Origin: Pseudoxanthomonas sp. F37
GTDB taxonomy: Bacteria; Pseudomonadota; Gammaproteobacteria; Xanthomonadales; Xanthomonadaceae
DNA: 64,000 nucleotides
Assembly: GCF_022965755.1 (NCBI RefSeq)
Contig: NZ_CP095187.1
Span: 3,534,001 to 3,598,000, forward strand
Reading direction: 5' to 3'
Of this stretch, positions 47,701 to 56,485 are shown one piece after another (position 1 is the first letter of the stretch; each line of letters begins with the position of its first letter). The translations under genes and the position numbers were made by a program. A model generated the notes under the pieces. The model ran no database searches and was not told the origin of the DNA. It worked only from the letters and a program-made list of their open reading frames with translations.

Positions 47701-48126
47701 GTGATGGTCGGTCAGTCCCCGTTGCGACAGCCTGCTTCCGTCATCGAACAGCAGGTCGACCGCAACGCCGGTGGAGGCCGCGGTGTGGCCGTCGACGATT
47801 TCCGGAAGCACCCGCCACGACAGCACGGTGTCCTGCTGCACTTCGATATCGACCGCGAACAAGCGTGCGCGGCCCGCCGCATCGGCGCGGTAGCGCAGCG
47901 CCCGCTGCCCGGTGTAGCCCATCTTCGCCGGAGCGGCATACGGCCGCGCCGGACCATTGCCGACGGCGATGCCGACGTCCGCCTGCTCCGCCGGCGCCGG
48001 TACGGGTTCACCCGGCTCGAACGAGGTCGCGAAGTCCGCATCGTGCGCCTGCGCCGGCAGCGCACCGGCCAGCAGGAGCAGCGCCGCGGCGACCGGCGCC
48101 CGACGGTGGCGCGATGGCTCAGTCAT
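44773..48126 (-). CDS. GH92 exo-alpha-mannosidase with extra N- and C-terminal modules (second of three)
   Basis: At about 1117 residues this is the largest GH92 copy. A signal peptide (APVAAALLLLAGALPAQA) is followed by a beta-rich N-terminal module (about 200 residues; ADFATSFEPGEPV...), the GH92 domains (GTQSNATFSRGNNIPATAMPHGFNFW, FWDTFRTTWPAY, GQGYPGDEDNGEMSAWYLFG) and a C-terminal discoidin/CBM32-like module (LVDDDASTGLSLRADAPLDFRF, PGDYAEYRLRL). Its +1 contact motif reads HSNQPSHH, with Gln instead of the usual Glu, which suggests altered linkage preference. The chosen ATG 48126 overlaps the end of the isomerase gene; ATG 48153 is an alternative. It is in a GH2-isomerase-GH92 operon. 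Confidence 0.9.
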   Translation of the reverse strand: MTEPSRHRRAPVAAALLLLAGALPAQAHDADFATSFEPGEPVPAPAEQADVGIAVGNGPARPYAAPAKMGYTGQRALRYRADAAGRARLFAVDIEVQQDTVLSWRVLPEIVDGHTAASTGVAVDLLFDDGSRLSQRGLTDHHGAPATAGGQAASKTLYPQQWAHKQVRVGDLAALRGKRIRAIELQVQPVPAAVSTGWIDDIALRRQAQPEVRRPSDYVITTRGTQSNATFSRGNNIPATAMPHGFNFWVPVTDAGSLGWLYRWNEQNGDDNRPRLQALSISHQPSPWMGDRQTFQVMPSSTHGVPEADRGKRALSFSHDNEEARPHAYRVDFDNGIRAEIAPSERAAIFRFRFPEGGEANLLFDNVDARAGLTLDAATQTVRGYSDTRSGLSNGATRMFVYARFDRPWLDSGKIDTGRPTGYVKFAPGQAREVVMRIATSLISVEQAQRNLEQEIGDAGFDLVRARAQDAWDALLGRVKVEGASHDQRVTVYSNLYRLFLYPNIAHENVGSAGHPDWRHADQNSWSKENAGGDAERTSASVKPGRIYVNNGFWDTFRTTWPAYALFAPERAGEMIDGFLQQYRDGGWVARWSSPGYADLMVGTSSDVAFADAWLKGVGGFDAREAYEAALRNATVVPPVSNVGRKGLSRSMYRGYADHGVHEGLSWTLEGALNDFGLAQMASGLAAREEDPARARRYAEEAEYFRARATDYVHLFDPATRFFRGRAPDGRWHSPASAFDPRVWGGDYTEANAWTFAFTTPHDAAGLAHLLGGEGALAQRLDAFFATPETAEKKFAGSYGNTIHEMTEARDVRMGMYAHSNQPSHHIPWMYVAAGQPWKTQRITRDILGRLYLGSEIGQGYPGDEDNGEMSAWYLFGMLGLYPLRMGAPEYVIGSPAFPYAQVDLGDGRTLTVIARNNDARNVYVQSLKVDGKPWSQAWIRHQDIADGATLEFVMGSAPSAWGSGTDALPPSLTPPGEAPRGLADLTSNALSVSLGGRGKAGALVDDDASTGLSLRADAPLDFRFAAPARATHYTLTSADQALAGLSWTLEGRSGDGAWTRLDHRREQAFPSGRQLRPFRIERPGDYAEYRLRLDAPAGVALAEVELLRPVTRQAVP

Positions 48127-49399
48127 GCGCGCGGAGTACGGACAGGACGTCATGGCAGGCCCCCATGGTGTGATAGTCGGTCTTGCCCGCCGGGCTCTTG
48201 TCCTCGTCGTATTTCCGGTTGCGCCGGTCGAGGATGCGGAACCAGGCGCCGTGGACGTGATCGATCATGTGGGCCCAGGCGTACTCCCACAGCCGGTCGT
48301 ACCACTGCCAGTAGCGGTCGTCGCCCGTCGCCTTCGCCAGCCGGGCGGCGCAGGCCAGGGATTCGGCCTGCACCCAGAAGTACTTGTCGTCGTCGCAGAC
48401 GAAGTACCGGCCATCGGGCAGCGAGGGCCCGGCGATGTCCTTCCTCAACGACTCGGGCGCAAAGCCGTACACCAGTCCGCCGTACTCCCCATCCCACGAC
48501 GCCTCCATCGAACGATCGAAGAGCTCCCGCGCACGCGGCACCAGCCACGCCACATCGCGTCCGGCATCGCGCAGGTGTCCGTGCAGGATCAACAGCAGCT
48601 TGGCCCATTCGGTCTGGTGCCCGGGCTGGAACCCCCAGGGACGGAACAGGTGCTTCGGATCGTCGCGGTGGTAGTCGGTGTCCACGCGCCATTGCGCATC
48701 GTAATGCTCCCAGACCAGGCCCTCGGTCTGCGCGGCCTGGCGGCGTGTCATGTGGTCGGCCAGCAGCAGCGCGCGCTCCAGGTAGCGCGTCTCGCCGCTG
48801 GCTTCGTACGCGGCCAGCATCGCCTCGCACATGTGCATGTTGGCGTTCTGGCCGCGATAGTCGCTGAACTGCCACTCGCGCGTGGCCTCGTCGCGGTACA
48901 GGCCGTGGTCCGGCTCCCAGTAGCGCGTTTCCAGCAGGTCCCAGTGCGCATCCATCCACCCACGGCAGCTTTCGACCCCGGCCTTCAACGCGATGGCGTA
49001 CGCCAGCAGCACGAAGGCCGCACCGTAGCAGTGCTGCGTGGTGTCTTCCGGCGCGCCATCGCGCAGCGTCCAGAAGTAGCCTCCGCTCACCGGGTCCAGA
49101 TGCCGCTGGCGCAGGAACTTCAACCCATGGTGTACCGCGTCCAGGTAGACCTGGCGCAGCCCCGGGTCCTCGTCGCCGAACTCCAGCGCCGCCGTCGCGT
49201 AGTTGAAGACGAACCGCGTGCTGCTGACCAGATGGCGGTGCGACGCGTCGTAGACGCGCCCGTCGTCCTTGAAGTAGTGGAAGAACCCGCCCGCGGGGTC
49301 GATGCAGCGGGGGTGGTAGAAGGCCATCGTGCGGCGGATGTGGCCGCGCAGGAAGGTCTCGCTGCGGAAAGCGGCATGCGGGGGAATGGCAGGACTCAT
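48119..49399 (-). CDS. AGE-family sugar isomerase, probable D-mannose isomerase
   Basis: The 426-residue protein has the (alpha/alpha)6 barrel of the N-acylglucosamine 2-epimerase/cellobiose epimerase superfamily. The segment YRGQNANMHMCEAMLAAYE and the His residues in HMCEA, GHQTEWAKLLL and KTDYHTMGACHD match aldose-ketose isomerases (mannose isomerase/YihS) more than cellobiose 2-epimerases. No signal peptide is present, so it acts in the cytoplasm. The expected reaction is D-mannose to D-fructose. Its ATG overlaps the GH2 stop (ATGA) and its end overlaps the GH92 start, so all three are translated together. Mannobiose epimerase is the main alternative. Confidence 0.85.
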   Translation of the reverse strand: MSPAIPPHAAFRSETFLRGHIRRTMAFYHPRCIDPAGGFFHYFKDDGRVYDASHRHLVSSTRFVFNYATAALEFGDEDPGLRQVYLDAVHHGLKFLRQRHLDPVSGGYFWTLRDGAPEDTTQHCYGAAFVLLAYAIALKAGVESCRGWMDAHWDLLETRYWEPDHGLYRDEATREWQFSDYRGQNANMHMCEAMLAAYEASGETRYLERALLLADHMTRRQAAQTEGLVWEHYDAQWRVDTDYHRDDPKHLFRPWGFQPGHQTEWAKLLLILHGHLRDAGRDVAWLVPRARELFDRSMEASWDGEYGGLVYGFAPESLRKDIAGPSLPDGRYFVCDDDKYFWVQAESLACAARLAKATGDDRYWQWYDRLWEYAWAHMIDHVHGAWFRILDRRNRKYDEDKSPAGKTDYHTMGACHDVLSVLRAHD

Positions 49400-52101
49400 G
49401 GGGTCGCGGTGCTCCGGGAGGATGACGGTGCGGACAGGACGTCCGCCAGGGTGGTGATGCGAAGTGCCCGGCGCAGGGAGCCAGGGGCGGCGTTGGACGA
49501 AATGCGCAGCGTCGTGCGTTCGCCGGGAAGCAGGGTCAGCGCATTGTCGGCCGGCTCGGCATCGAGTTCGCCGAAGTCCACCCAGACCGCGCGCGCCACC
49601 GCATCGGCCGAGAGTTCCAGCACCGCACCCCGGCGGTCGGCGTGCAGCTTGGCGCGGACGGCGGAGGCGGGCCAGGCGATGTTCCGGGCCTCGGTGAAAT
49701 AGACCAGCTGGCGTGAGGGCGGCTCGCCTTCCACGCGCAGCTCGAACACCGCCACGGTCCGCGCGGGATCGGCGCCCGCAAGCAGATCGGCATCATCGTA
49801 GGCGGCCAGCCGCATGGCCGACAGCGGCGCCACCTCGATCGCCCTGCGCTCGTCGCGCAACACGCGCCCACCCAGGTCCATCACTCTCAATCGCCATTGG
49901 CCCCGGCGCGGCACGGTGCGGTCCGACACCGCGGAGACCGTCGTGCGCCCGTCCTTGCGCAGCGCCGTCACGGCCACGGGCGCGAAGAAGCGGCGCGCAT
50001 GGAACTGCAGCGCCTTCCAGCGCCCGAACCAGTCGACGCCCGACCACGAAGCGCCCGGCCACACGTCGTTGAGCTGCCAGTAGAGCGAGCCCATCGTGTG
50101 CGGCCGGCTGGCACGGTGGTGACGCGCGGCCAAGCCGATGCCTTCGGCCTGCATCACCTGGCTGAGATAGACGAACCCGGCGAAGTCGCGCGGCTCGCCG
50201 AATTCCATGCGGATGTAGTGCAGCAGCCGTTCGTTGCCCTTGCCGGCCAGGAACTTCTGGTGCGCTTCGACCGTCGGCGAATCGATGCGCTGTTCGTCGC
50301 GACCGATCACCTGGTCTATCGTCCTGCGCACCGGCCAGGCCTGCAGGCCGTACTCGGACACGAAGCGCGGCGTGAGGCCCAGATAGGCCGAGGGCGGGCG
50401 CGCCGGATTGCCCCACACCTCCCAGTAATGCATGTCGCCGCTGGCGGGCGTGTTGGCCGTTTCCGCCATGTCGTCGCTCGGCGAACTGGGCCAGTAGGCG
50501 ATGCCGCCCGCCTCTTCGGCCACGACGCGGCGCAGGTCGCGGTCGAACAGCTGGACATATCCTTCCCAGACCCGCGCGGCGAAAGCCGGATCGGCGTCCT
50601 TCAGTGTCTTGCCATGGCCCCAGTATTTCCAGGCGATCTCTTCTTCGTTGTTCCCGCACCACAGCACGATGCTGGGGTGGTTGCGCAGGCGCCGCACCTG
50701 GTCCTGCACCTCGGCCACCACGTTGGCCCGGAACGCCGGATCGTAGGCCGGCTGCATGCCCCCGCCGAACATGAAGTCCTGCCACACCAGCAGGCCCAGT
50801 TCGTCGGCGATGTCGTAGAACGCGTCGCTTTCGTAGTAGCCCCCGCCCCAGCTGCGCACCATGTTCATGTTGGCGTCGACCGCCGACTGCAGCACGCGCC
50901 GCAGCTGTGCAGGCGTCACCCGCGAGGGGAACATGTCGAAGGGGATGGCGTTGGCGCCCTTCGCGAACACCGGGATGCCGTTGACCACGAACGCGAAGCC
51001 GCGCCCTGCCGCGTCCCGCTCGCGCCGCAGTTCGACGCTGCGCAGGCCCGTGCGCACGCTGCGCGCATCGATGACGTCCGCGCCCTGCGCGAGCTCCGCC
51101 GCGAACGCATACAGCGGCTGCCCGCCATAGCCGACCGGATACCAGCGCTGCGGCTGCCGGATGCGGAAGGACAGCGGTACCTGCGCGATGCCCTGGGACA
51201 GCGCAGCCTCACGCTCGCCCGCGAGCGTCCTGCGGCCATCCGGTGCGGTCTGCCATACGCGCACCATGTAACGCCCCGGCCTGGCGACCTCCACGGTGGG
51301 AATGGCGGTCAGTTCGGCGAGGTCTTCGCCCACACGGTCCTGGCGCACCTGCAGGTCCTGCACCCGGGCCGCATCCCAGCTGGTCAGTCGCACCGCCCGC
51401 CAGATGCCGGCGGTGACATAGCGCGGGCCCCAGTCCCAGCCGTAGTGATAGCCGGGCTTGCGTGCGAAGTTCGCCGTCATGGCGTCCTTCGGCTCGTCGC
51501 CGTAGGGCGAGGGGTAGTTGCCGGCAATGCGGTGCGGCATGGCCTGCACCGTCGGCAGCAGGCGCCGGATGGGCGAACGCAGGACCACGCGCAGCTCATT
51601 GGCCCCTTCGCGCAGGCGTCCCTGCACGGGAATGCGCCAGGTACGGAAGGCGTTGTCGGCGTCCAGCACCTTCTCGTCATTGAGGAACACCTCGGCGAAG
51701 GTGTCCAGTCCATCGAACGCCAGCTCGCTGCGCGCGGCCTGGCGCATGCCCGCGCTCACGTGGAACGTGGTGCGGTATTCCCAGTCCGCCAGGCCGATCC
51801 ATTGCAGCCCTGCTTCCGGTGCACCGACATACGGGTCCGGAATCAGGCCATGGGCCAGCAGGTCGGTGTGCACCGTGCCCGGCATCGAGGCCGTACGCCA
51901 TGCGGACCCGATGCCGGCAGGATCCTCATCACCCGCCCCGGTGGGTATCCGCCTGAACTCCCAGCCCTGGTCCAGCCGCCGCTGCTCCACCGCCTGCGCG
52001 CCGGCAAGCACGGCGAACAGCGCGATGAAGCACAAGGCACGCAGCACGACCAGGCTGCGCGTTGCATGGACGGGCGTGATCGGTTTGAAGCGGGTGTGCA
52101 T
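49396..52101 (-). CDS. GH2 beta-mannosidase
   Basis: The roughly 901-residue exported enzyme has a signal peptide (RALCFIALFAVLAGAQA) and the GH2 series: N-terminal jelly-roll (LDQGWEFRRIP, WEYRTTFHVSAGMR), immunoglobulin-like domain and TIM barrel with MVRSWGGGYYESDAFYDIADELGLLVWQDFMF, acid/base Glu in LWCGNNEEE and nucleophile Glu in RFVSEYGLQAWP. The WQDFMF element and length identify beta-mannosidase and not beta-galactosidase. It would cut the Man-beta-1,4-GlcNAc core link of N-glycans, or mannobiose. ATG 52101 begins the leader. The perfect LacI-type operator at 52182 lies 80 bp upstream. It leads the GH2-isomerase-GH92 operon. Confidence 0.93.
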   Translation of the reverse strand: MHTRFKPITPVHATRSLVVLRALCFIALFAVLAGAQAVEQRRLDQGWEFRRIPTGAGDEDPAGIGSAWRTASMPGTVHTDLLAHGLIPDPYVGAPEAGLQWIGLADWEYRTTFHVSAGMRQAARSELAFDGLDTFAEVFLNDEKVLDADNAFRTWRIPVQGRLREGANELRVVLRSPIRRLLPTVQAMPHRIAGNYPSPYGDEPKDAMTANFARKPGYHYGWDWGPRYVTAGIWRAVRLTSWDAARVQDLQVRQDRVGEDLAELTAIPTVEVARPGRYMVRVWQTAPDGRRTLAGEREAALSQGIAQVPLSFRIRQPQRWYPVGYGGQPLYAFAAELAQGADVIDARSVRTGLRSVELRRERDAAGRGFAFVVNGIPVFAKGANAIPFDMFPSRVTPAQLRRVLQSAVDANMNMVRSWGGGYYESDAFYDIADELGLLVWQDFMFGGGMQPAYDPAFRANVVAEVQDQVRRLRNHPSIVLWCGNNEEEIAWKYWGHGKTLKDADPAFAARVWEGYVQLFDRDLRRVVAEEAGGIAYWPSSPSDDMAETANTPASGDMHYWEVWGNPARPPSAYLGLTPRFVSEYGLQAWPVRRTIDQVIGRDEQRIDSPTVEAHQKFLAGKGNERLLHYIRMEFGEPRDFAGFVYLSQVMQAEGIGLAARHHRASRPHTMGSLYWQLNDVWPGASWSGVDWFGRWKALQFHARRFFAPVAVTALRKDGRTTVSAVSDRTVPRRGQWRLRVMDLGGRVLRDERRAIEVAPLSAMRLAAYDDADLLAGADPARTVAVFELRVEGEPPSRQLVYFTEARNIAWPASAVRAKLHADRRGAVLELSADAVARAVWVDFGELDAEPADNALTLLPGERTTLRISSNAAPGSLRRALRITTLADVLSAPSSSRSTATP

Positions 52102-52181
52102 GCGGATTCCAGTGGCGGGGCCGACAAGCGCGGGCGATCGCTCCCCTCCATGCCACGCTCCCGGCACGGGCCGGCGGCACA

Positions 52182-52197
52182 ATTGGATCGATCCAAT
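52182..52197. promoter_or_regulatory. Perfect LacI-type operator between GH2 and GH92 genes
   Basis: ATTGGATCGATCCAAT is a perfect 16-bp palindrome in the divergent region between the GH2 operon and the third GH92 gene. It is the strongest member of the operator set in this window. Confidence 0.8.
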
Positions 52198-52342
52198 GCC
52201 GACAGGTTTATCACGCGGCTCTCCGCCTTGCATGCTGCTGCGCAGCAGTTGCCGTGCCCGCCGGGAGGAGACGGCGCACGCACGCCTCCGCCCGCGCCCG
52301 TCTCCTGGCCATGCCGGAGGTATGCTAGTTTTCCCCGCATTC

Positions 52343-52354
52343 AACCGATCCAAA
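52343..52354. promoter_or_regulatory. LacI-type half-operator upstream of GH92 (third copy)
   Basis: AACCGATCCAAA has an intact right half (GATCCAA) and a degenerate left half. It lies 11 bp before the start codon and just after a -10-like TATGCT (52321-52326), a position suited to repression. Confidence 0.4.
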
Positions 52355-52364
52355 AGGTGCGCGG

Positions 52365-54716
52365 ATGAAGCGACTCGGCACGAAGGCCCTCATGCTGGCA
52401 GGGATCGCGGGGGCGTTCTTCACCGCATCGGGTGAGGCGCTGGCCAGCCCGGCCGGCGTCGGCGAAGCCGCCTTCCACGCGGTGGATCCCTTCATCGGAA
52501 CCGGGGGCGAAGGCCACACCTTCCCGGGCGCCACCGTGCCCTACGGCATGATCCAGTTGTCGCCGGATACGCGCATCCAGCCACGCAAGCAGGGCTACGG
52601 ATGGGCGGCGGGCTATCGCTACGACGACACCACCATCGTCGGGTTTTCCCACACCCACTTCTCCGGCACCGGCCACTCCGATCTCGGCGATCTGCTGCTG
52701 ATGCCCGCCACCGGGGAACCGAAGCTGGAACGGGGCGATCCCGACCAACCCCGCAGCGGCTACACCTCGCGCTTCCGCCACGCCACCGAGACGGCCCAGC
52801 CCGGCTACTACGCCGTCACCCTGGACGACCACCAGGTGCGCGCCGAGCTCACCGCCAGCGCGCGCGTGGGCATGCACCGCTACACCTTCCCCGCGGGCAA
52901 GCCGGGGCACATCGTGCTGGACCTGCGCACCAGCATGTACGACTACCCCGGCAAGATTTCGTGGTCGCGGCTGCGCGTGCGCCCCGATGGCACCGTGACG
53001 GGCTTCCGCGAAACCCGCGGCTGGGCGCCGGGCCGGCAGCTGTACTTCGCCGTGCGTTTCTCCCGCCCGCCCACGGGTCACCAGTTGCACGACACCGAAC
53101 AGGACATTCCCTACAAGGGATTTCCGCCTCCCGGCGAGAAAGACCCGCGACAGCGCGCGCAGATCGAGGGACGCCAACTGGTCGCCGCCTTCGATGTCGC
53201 AGCGGCCGCCGGCCAGCCACTGCTGGTGAAAGTCGCCATTTCGCCGGTGAGCGAGGACAACGCCATCGCCAACCTCGATGCGGAGGCCCCGGGCTGGGAC
53301 TTCGATGGCATGCGCGCGTCGGCGAAGCGGCAGTGGAGCCAGGCGCTGGGAGCGGTGGAGGCGCACGGGGACCCGGCACAGCGCACCAGCTTCTACACGG
53401 CGCTCTACCACACCCTGCTCGGCCCCACGCTGTTCATGGACAGCGACGGTCGCTACCGCGGACCCGACAATGCCGTCCACCAGGCCGACGGCTGGACCAA
53501 CTACTCCACCTTCTCCCTGTGGGACACCTACCGCGCCCTGCATCCGCTGACCACCCTGCTGCAGCCGCCGCAGCGCACCAACGACTTCGTCAACTCGCTG
53601 CTCGCCTCGCGTCGGCAGAGTCCGTATGGGGTGCTGCCGGTATGGTCGTTCCACGGTCTCGAGACCTGGTGCATGATCGGCTACCACGCGGCGCCCGTGA
53701 TCGCCGACGCCTACATGAAAGGGATACGCGGCTATGACGCCGAGCAGGCCCTGCAGGCCATGGTGGCCAGCGCCAACTACGGCCCCTACGACGGTATCGC
53801 CGCCTATCGCGAGCTGGGCTACGTGCCCATCGACGAAGAAGGCGAAGCCGCCAGCAAGACCCTCGAGTACGCCTACGACGACTGGGCCATCGCCCGGATG
53901 GCCCAGGCCATGGGCAGGACCGACGTAGCCACCGAGTTCGGCCGGCGGGCGTCGCATTGGAAACATGCGTTCGATCCCGCCACCGGGTTCATGCGCGCGC
54001 GCAGGCGCGACGGCACGTTCCGCGAGCCGTTCGACCCGGCCGCCAGCGGCTACGGCACGGACTACACCGAAGGCAACGCCTGGCAGTATTCCTGGTACGT
54101 ACCGCAGGACGTGGCCGGCCTGGCCGCGGCGCACGGCGGCAGCGACGCGCTGCTGGACCGGCTGGACGCCGTGTTCGACGCGAAGGTGGACCCGTCGGTG
54201 TTCGCGCACATGGAAGACATCACCGGGCTGATCGGCTGGTATGCGCACGGCAACGAGCCGAGCCACCACGTGGCCTACCTGTACGCCTATGCGGGCCAGC
54301 CCTGGCGCACGCAGGCGCGCCTGAAGCAGATCATGGACACCCAGTACGCGCCGCGACCGGATGGCCTGGCCGGCAACGACGATCTGGGGCAGATGTCAGC
54401 GTGGTACGTGTTCACCACGCTCGGCTTCTACCCGGTCACGCCGGGCAGCAACCAGTACGTACTGGGCCGCCCGTTCCTGCCCCGCGCCACGCTTCACCTT
54501 CCCAACGGCAAGCGCTTCACCGTCGTCGCCGACGCGCTGGACGACGCCCATGCCTACGTGGGCAGCATCACGCTCAATGGCAGGCCGCTGGAGCGCACCT
54601 ATCTGGAGCACGAGGAGATCATGGCCGGTGGCGAACTGCGCTTCACCATGCAGGCCGCACCGGACACGGCGCGGGCCGGCGGGCGACTGGCGCTTCCGTA
54701 CTCCATGTCGCGCTGA
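52365..54716 (+). CDS. GH92 exo-alpha-mannosidase (third of three)
   Basis: The 783-residue protein has a signal peptide (TKALMLAGIAGAFFTASGEALA), then FHAVDPFIGTGGEGHTFPGATVPYGMIQLSP, typical of canonical GH92. The catalytic domain shows FSLWDTYRALHPL, YGTDYTEGNAWQYSW (Glu), AHGNEPSHHVAYLY and GLAGNDDLGQMSAWY. The intact HGNEPSHH motif is the one associated, in studied members, with alpha-1,2-mannosidase activity. It is transcribed opposite to the GH2 operon from a shared region with LacI-type operators. Its end converges on cutC with a 6-bp gap. Confidence 0.93.
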   Translation: MKRLGTKALMLAGIAGAFFTASGEALASPAGVGEAAFHAVDPFIGTGGEGHTFPGATVPYGMIQLSPDTRIQPRKQGYGWAAGYRYDDTTIVGFSHTHFSGTGHSDLGDLLLMPATGEPKLERGDPDQPRSGYTSRFRHATETAQPGYYAVTLDDHQVRAELTASARVGMHRYTFPAGKPGHIVLDLRTSMYDYPGKISWSRLRVRPDGTVTGFRETRGWAPGRQLYFAVRFSRPPTGHQLHDTEQDIPYKGFPPPGEKDPRQRAQIEGRQLVAAFDVAAAAGQPLLVKVAISPVSEDNAIANLDAEAPGWDFDGMRASAKRQWSQALGAVEAHGDPAQRTSFYTALYHTLLGPTLFMDSDGRYRGPDNAVHQADGWTNYSTFSLWDTYRALHPLTTLLQPPQRTNDFVNSLLASRRQSPYGVLPVWSFHGLETWCMIGYHAAPVIADAYMKGIRGYDAEQALQAMVASANYGPYDGIAAYRELGYVPIDEEGEAASKTLEYAYDDWAIARMAQAMGRTDVATEFGRRASHWKHAFDPATGFMRARRRDGTFREPFDPAASGYGTDYTEGNAWQYSWYVPQDVAGLAAAHGGSDALLDRLDAVFDAKVDPSVFAHMEDITGLIGWYAHGNEPSHHVAYLYAYAGQPWRTQARLKQIMDTQYAPRPDGLAGNDDLGQMSAWYVFTTLGFYPVTPGSNQYVLGRPFLPRATLHLPNGKRFTVVADALDDAHAYVGSITLNGRPLERTYLEHEEIMAGGELRFTMQAAPDTARAGGRLALPYSMSR

Positions 54717-54722
54717 GCAGCG

Positions 54723-55472
54723 CTACGCGGCTTCCAGCGCGTCCAGGGCATCGCGCAGCGCGCGCACGCGGGCGGCATCGGTCTCGCTCCAGCTTGTGGA
54801 CAGGCCCGGCAGCGCGGACGACGGCGTGCGCATCGCGGACATGCGCTGCACTTTCGCGGAGGCATGGAACTGGCGGGCGTGCGTGAGCGAGGCGACCCGC
54901 GCGATGTTGCCCGCGTCGAGGCCGGCGCCCGGCATGACCTGCAGGCGCCCCTGCGCCTGGCGCACGCATGCCGCGATGGCCGCGCTTCCTTGCTCGGCGT
55001 TCGCGCGACCGCCCGAGGTCAACAGCCGCGAGAATCCCAGCGCGACGATCCGCTCCAGGGCCGCCGCAGGTTCACGGACCGCATCGAACGCCCGGTGGAA
55101 CGTCACCGGCAGCGGTCCCGCCGCTGCCACCAACTGCCGGCACAGGGCTTCATCGATGTCGCCATCGGCATCCAGGGCCCCGACCACGATACCGTCGCAG
55201 CCCAGGCGCACGCAGGTTTCGATGTCGCGCAGCATCACCTCGGCCTCGAGCGTGTCGTAGACAAAGTCGCCGGGGCGGGGGCGGATCAATACGAACAGGG
55301 GGATGCGCAGCCGGTCGCGGGCCAACGCCAGGGTTCCGTACGAGGGCGTGGTACCTCCGGTCTCGAGTGCGTCGCACAGCTCCACGCGGTCTGCGCCGCC
55401 CTGCTGCGCGGCCAGTGCGGACACCAGCGACCCGGCCGCGATCTCCAGCGACAGGGATACGCGGCGACTCAT
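54723..55472 (-). CDS. cutC: CutC family protein
   Basis: The 249-residue TIM-barrel protein matches CutC: SLEIAAGSLVSALAAQQGGADRVELCDALETGGTTPSYG at the start, IPLFVLIRPRPGDFVY, VTFHRAFDAVREP and FSRLLTSGGRANAEQG. The name comes from copper tolerance in E. coli, but direct copper chemistry is weakly supported, and the family often sits in glycan-utilisation loci. ATG 55472 overlaps the stop of the preceding asparaginase gene, so it is translationally coupled to a GlcNAc-Asn-releasing enzyme. A role in sugar or glycan metabolism is plausible. Confidence 0.9.
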   Translation of the reverse strand: MSRRVSLSLEIAAGSLVSALAAQQGGADRVELCDALETGGTTPSYGTLALARDRLRIPLFVLIRPRPGDFVYDTLEAEVMLRDIETCVRLGCDGIVVGALDADGDIDEALCRQLVAAAGPLPVTFHRAFDAVREPAAALERIVALGFSRLLTSGGRANAEQGSAAIAACVRQAQGRLQVMPGAGLDAGNIARVASLTHARQFHASAKVQRMSAMRTPSSALPGLSTSWSETDAARVRALRDALDALEAA

Positions 55473-56485
55473 GCCGCCGCGCCGTCGTAGACGGCATCGG
55501 CCGCGTGCAGGGCGTCCTGCCTGCCGGCATCGCAGACGGCATAGACGAAGCCCGGATGCAGGGCGAACGCGCCTACCTCGCCCTGCCTGTTCATGGCCAG
55601 GAAGCATACCTGCAACGACCTGCTGGCCTCGGGACGCTTGCGGACGACGCGCGCGATGGCCTCGCGGCAGGCCTCCATCGGCGACCGCCCCTGACGCATC
55701 AGTTCCACCACCAGGAAACTCGCGGCATTGCGGATCATCTCTTCGCCCACGCCCGACGCGGTGGCGGCGCCGACCTCGTTGTCCACGTACAGGCCCGCCC
55801 CGATGAGGGGACTGTCGCCCACGCGACCGTGCATCTTCCACGCCATGCCGCTGGTGGTGCAGGCACCGGCCAGCCGGCCGTTGCGGTCGATCGCCAGCAT
55901 CCCCAGCGTGTCGTGGTTTTCCTGGTTGCCCGGTTTCAGGTTCCGCTCGGCATTGATCTGCGGTTCGTACTTCGCCCGTTCGCGCCATGCCTGCCACGCC
56001 TGCTCGGCTTCCGGCGTCAGCAGGCGCTGCCTGCGGAAGCCCTGCGCCATGGCGAACTGCTGTGCGCCCTTGCCCACCAGCATCACATGGGGCGTGTCTT
56101 CCATCACCCGTCGCGCCACGCTGATGGGGTGGTCGATATCCTCCAGCGCGGCCACGGCGCCACAGCGACCGTCTCCATCCATGATGCTGGCGTCCAGCGT
56201 CAGTACGCCCTCCCGGTCGGGATGGCCGCAACGTCCTACCGTGGGATTGCACAGCTCGCTCTCGGCCCAGCGCGCGCCCTGCTCCACCGCGTCCAATGCA
56301 CTCCCACCCGTCGACAGCCGCTGCCATGCCGCCTGGTTGGCGGCCACACCGAAATCCCAGGTGGACACCACGCGCCCGCCGCGGACGCCCGCACCCGGTG
56401 TTGGCCCGGCGGTGACGCCGCGGGCCCACGACATCGCGCCGGCGGACAGCGCCATATGACCCAGGAACCTTCTTCTGCCTTTCAT
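55469..56485 (-). CDS. N4-(beta-N-acetylglucosaminyl)-L-asparaginase (aspartylglucosaminidase)
   Basis: The 338-residue Ntn-hydrolase starts with a twin-arginine-like leader (MKGRRRFLGHMALSAGAM), so it is exported folded. The precursor would autocleave before Thr193 in ENHDTLGMLAID, making Thr193 the nucleophile. Other family segments are VVSTWDFGVAANQAAW, STGGSALDAVEQGARWAE, RVGDSPLIGAGLYVDNEVGAATASGVGEE. It hydrolyses the GlcNAc-Asn bond after peptide and sugar trimming, pointing to glycoprotein N-glycans as the nutrient. It overlaps glk upstream and cutC downstream by 4 bp each. Confidence 0.92.
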   Translation of the reverse strand: MKGRRRFLGHMALSAGAMSWARGVTAGPTPGAGVRGGRVVSTWDFGVAANQAAWQRLSTGGSALDAVEQGARWAESELCNPTVGRCGHPDREGVLTLDASIMDGDGRCGAVAALEDIDHPISVARRVMEDTPHVMLVGKGAQQFAMAQGFRRQRLLTPEAEQAWQAWRERAKYEPQINAERNLKPGNQENHDTLGMLAIDRNGRLAGACTTSGMAWKMHGRVGDSPLIGAGLYVDNEVGAATASGVGEEMIRNAASFLVVELMRQGRSPMEACREAIARVVRKRPEASRSLQVCFLAMNRQGEVGAFALHPGFVYAVCDAGRQDALHAADAVYDGAAA

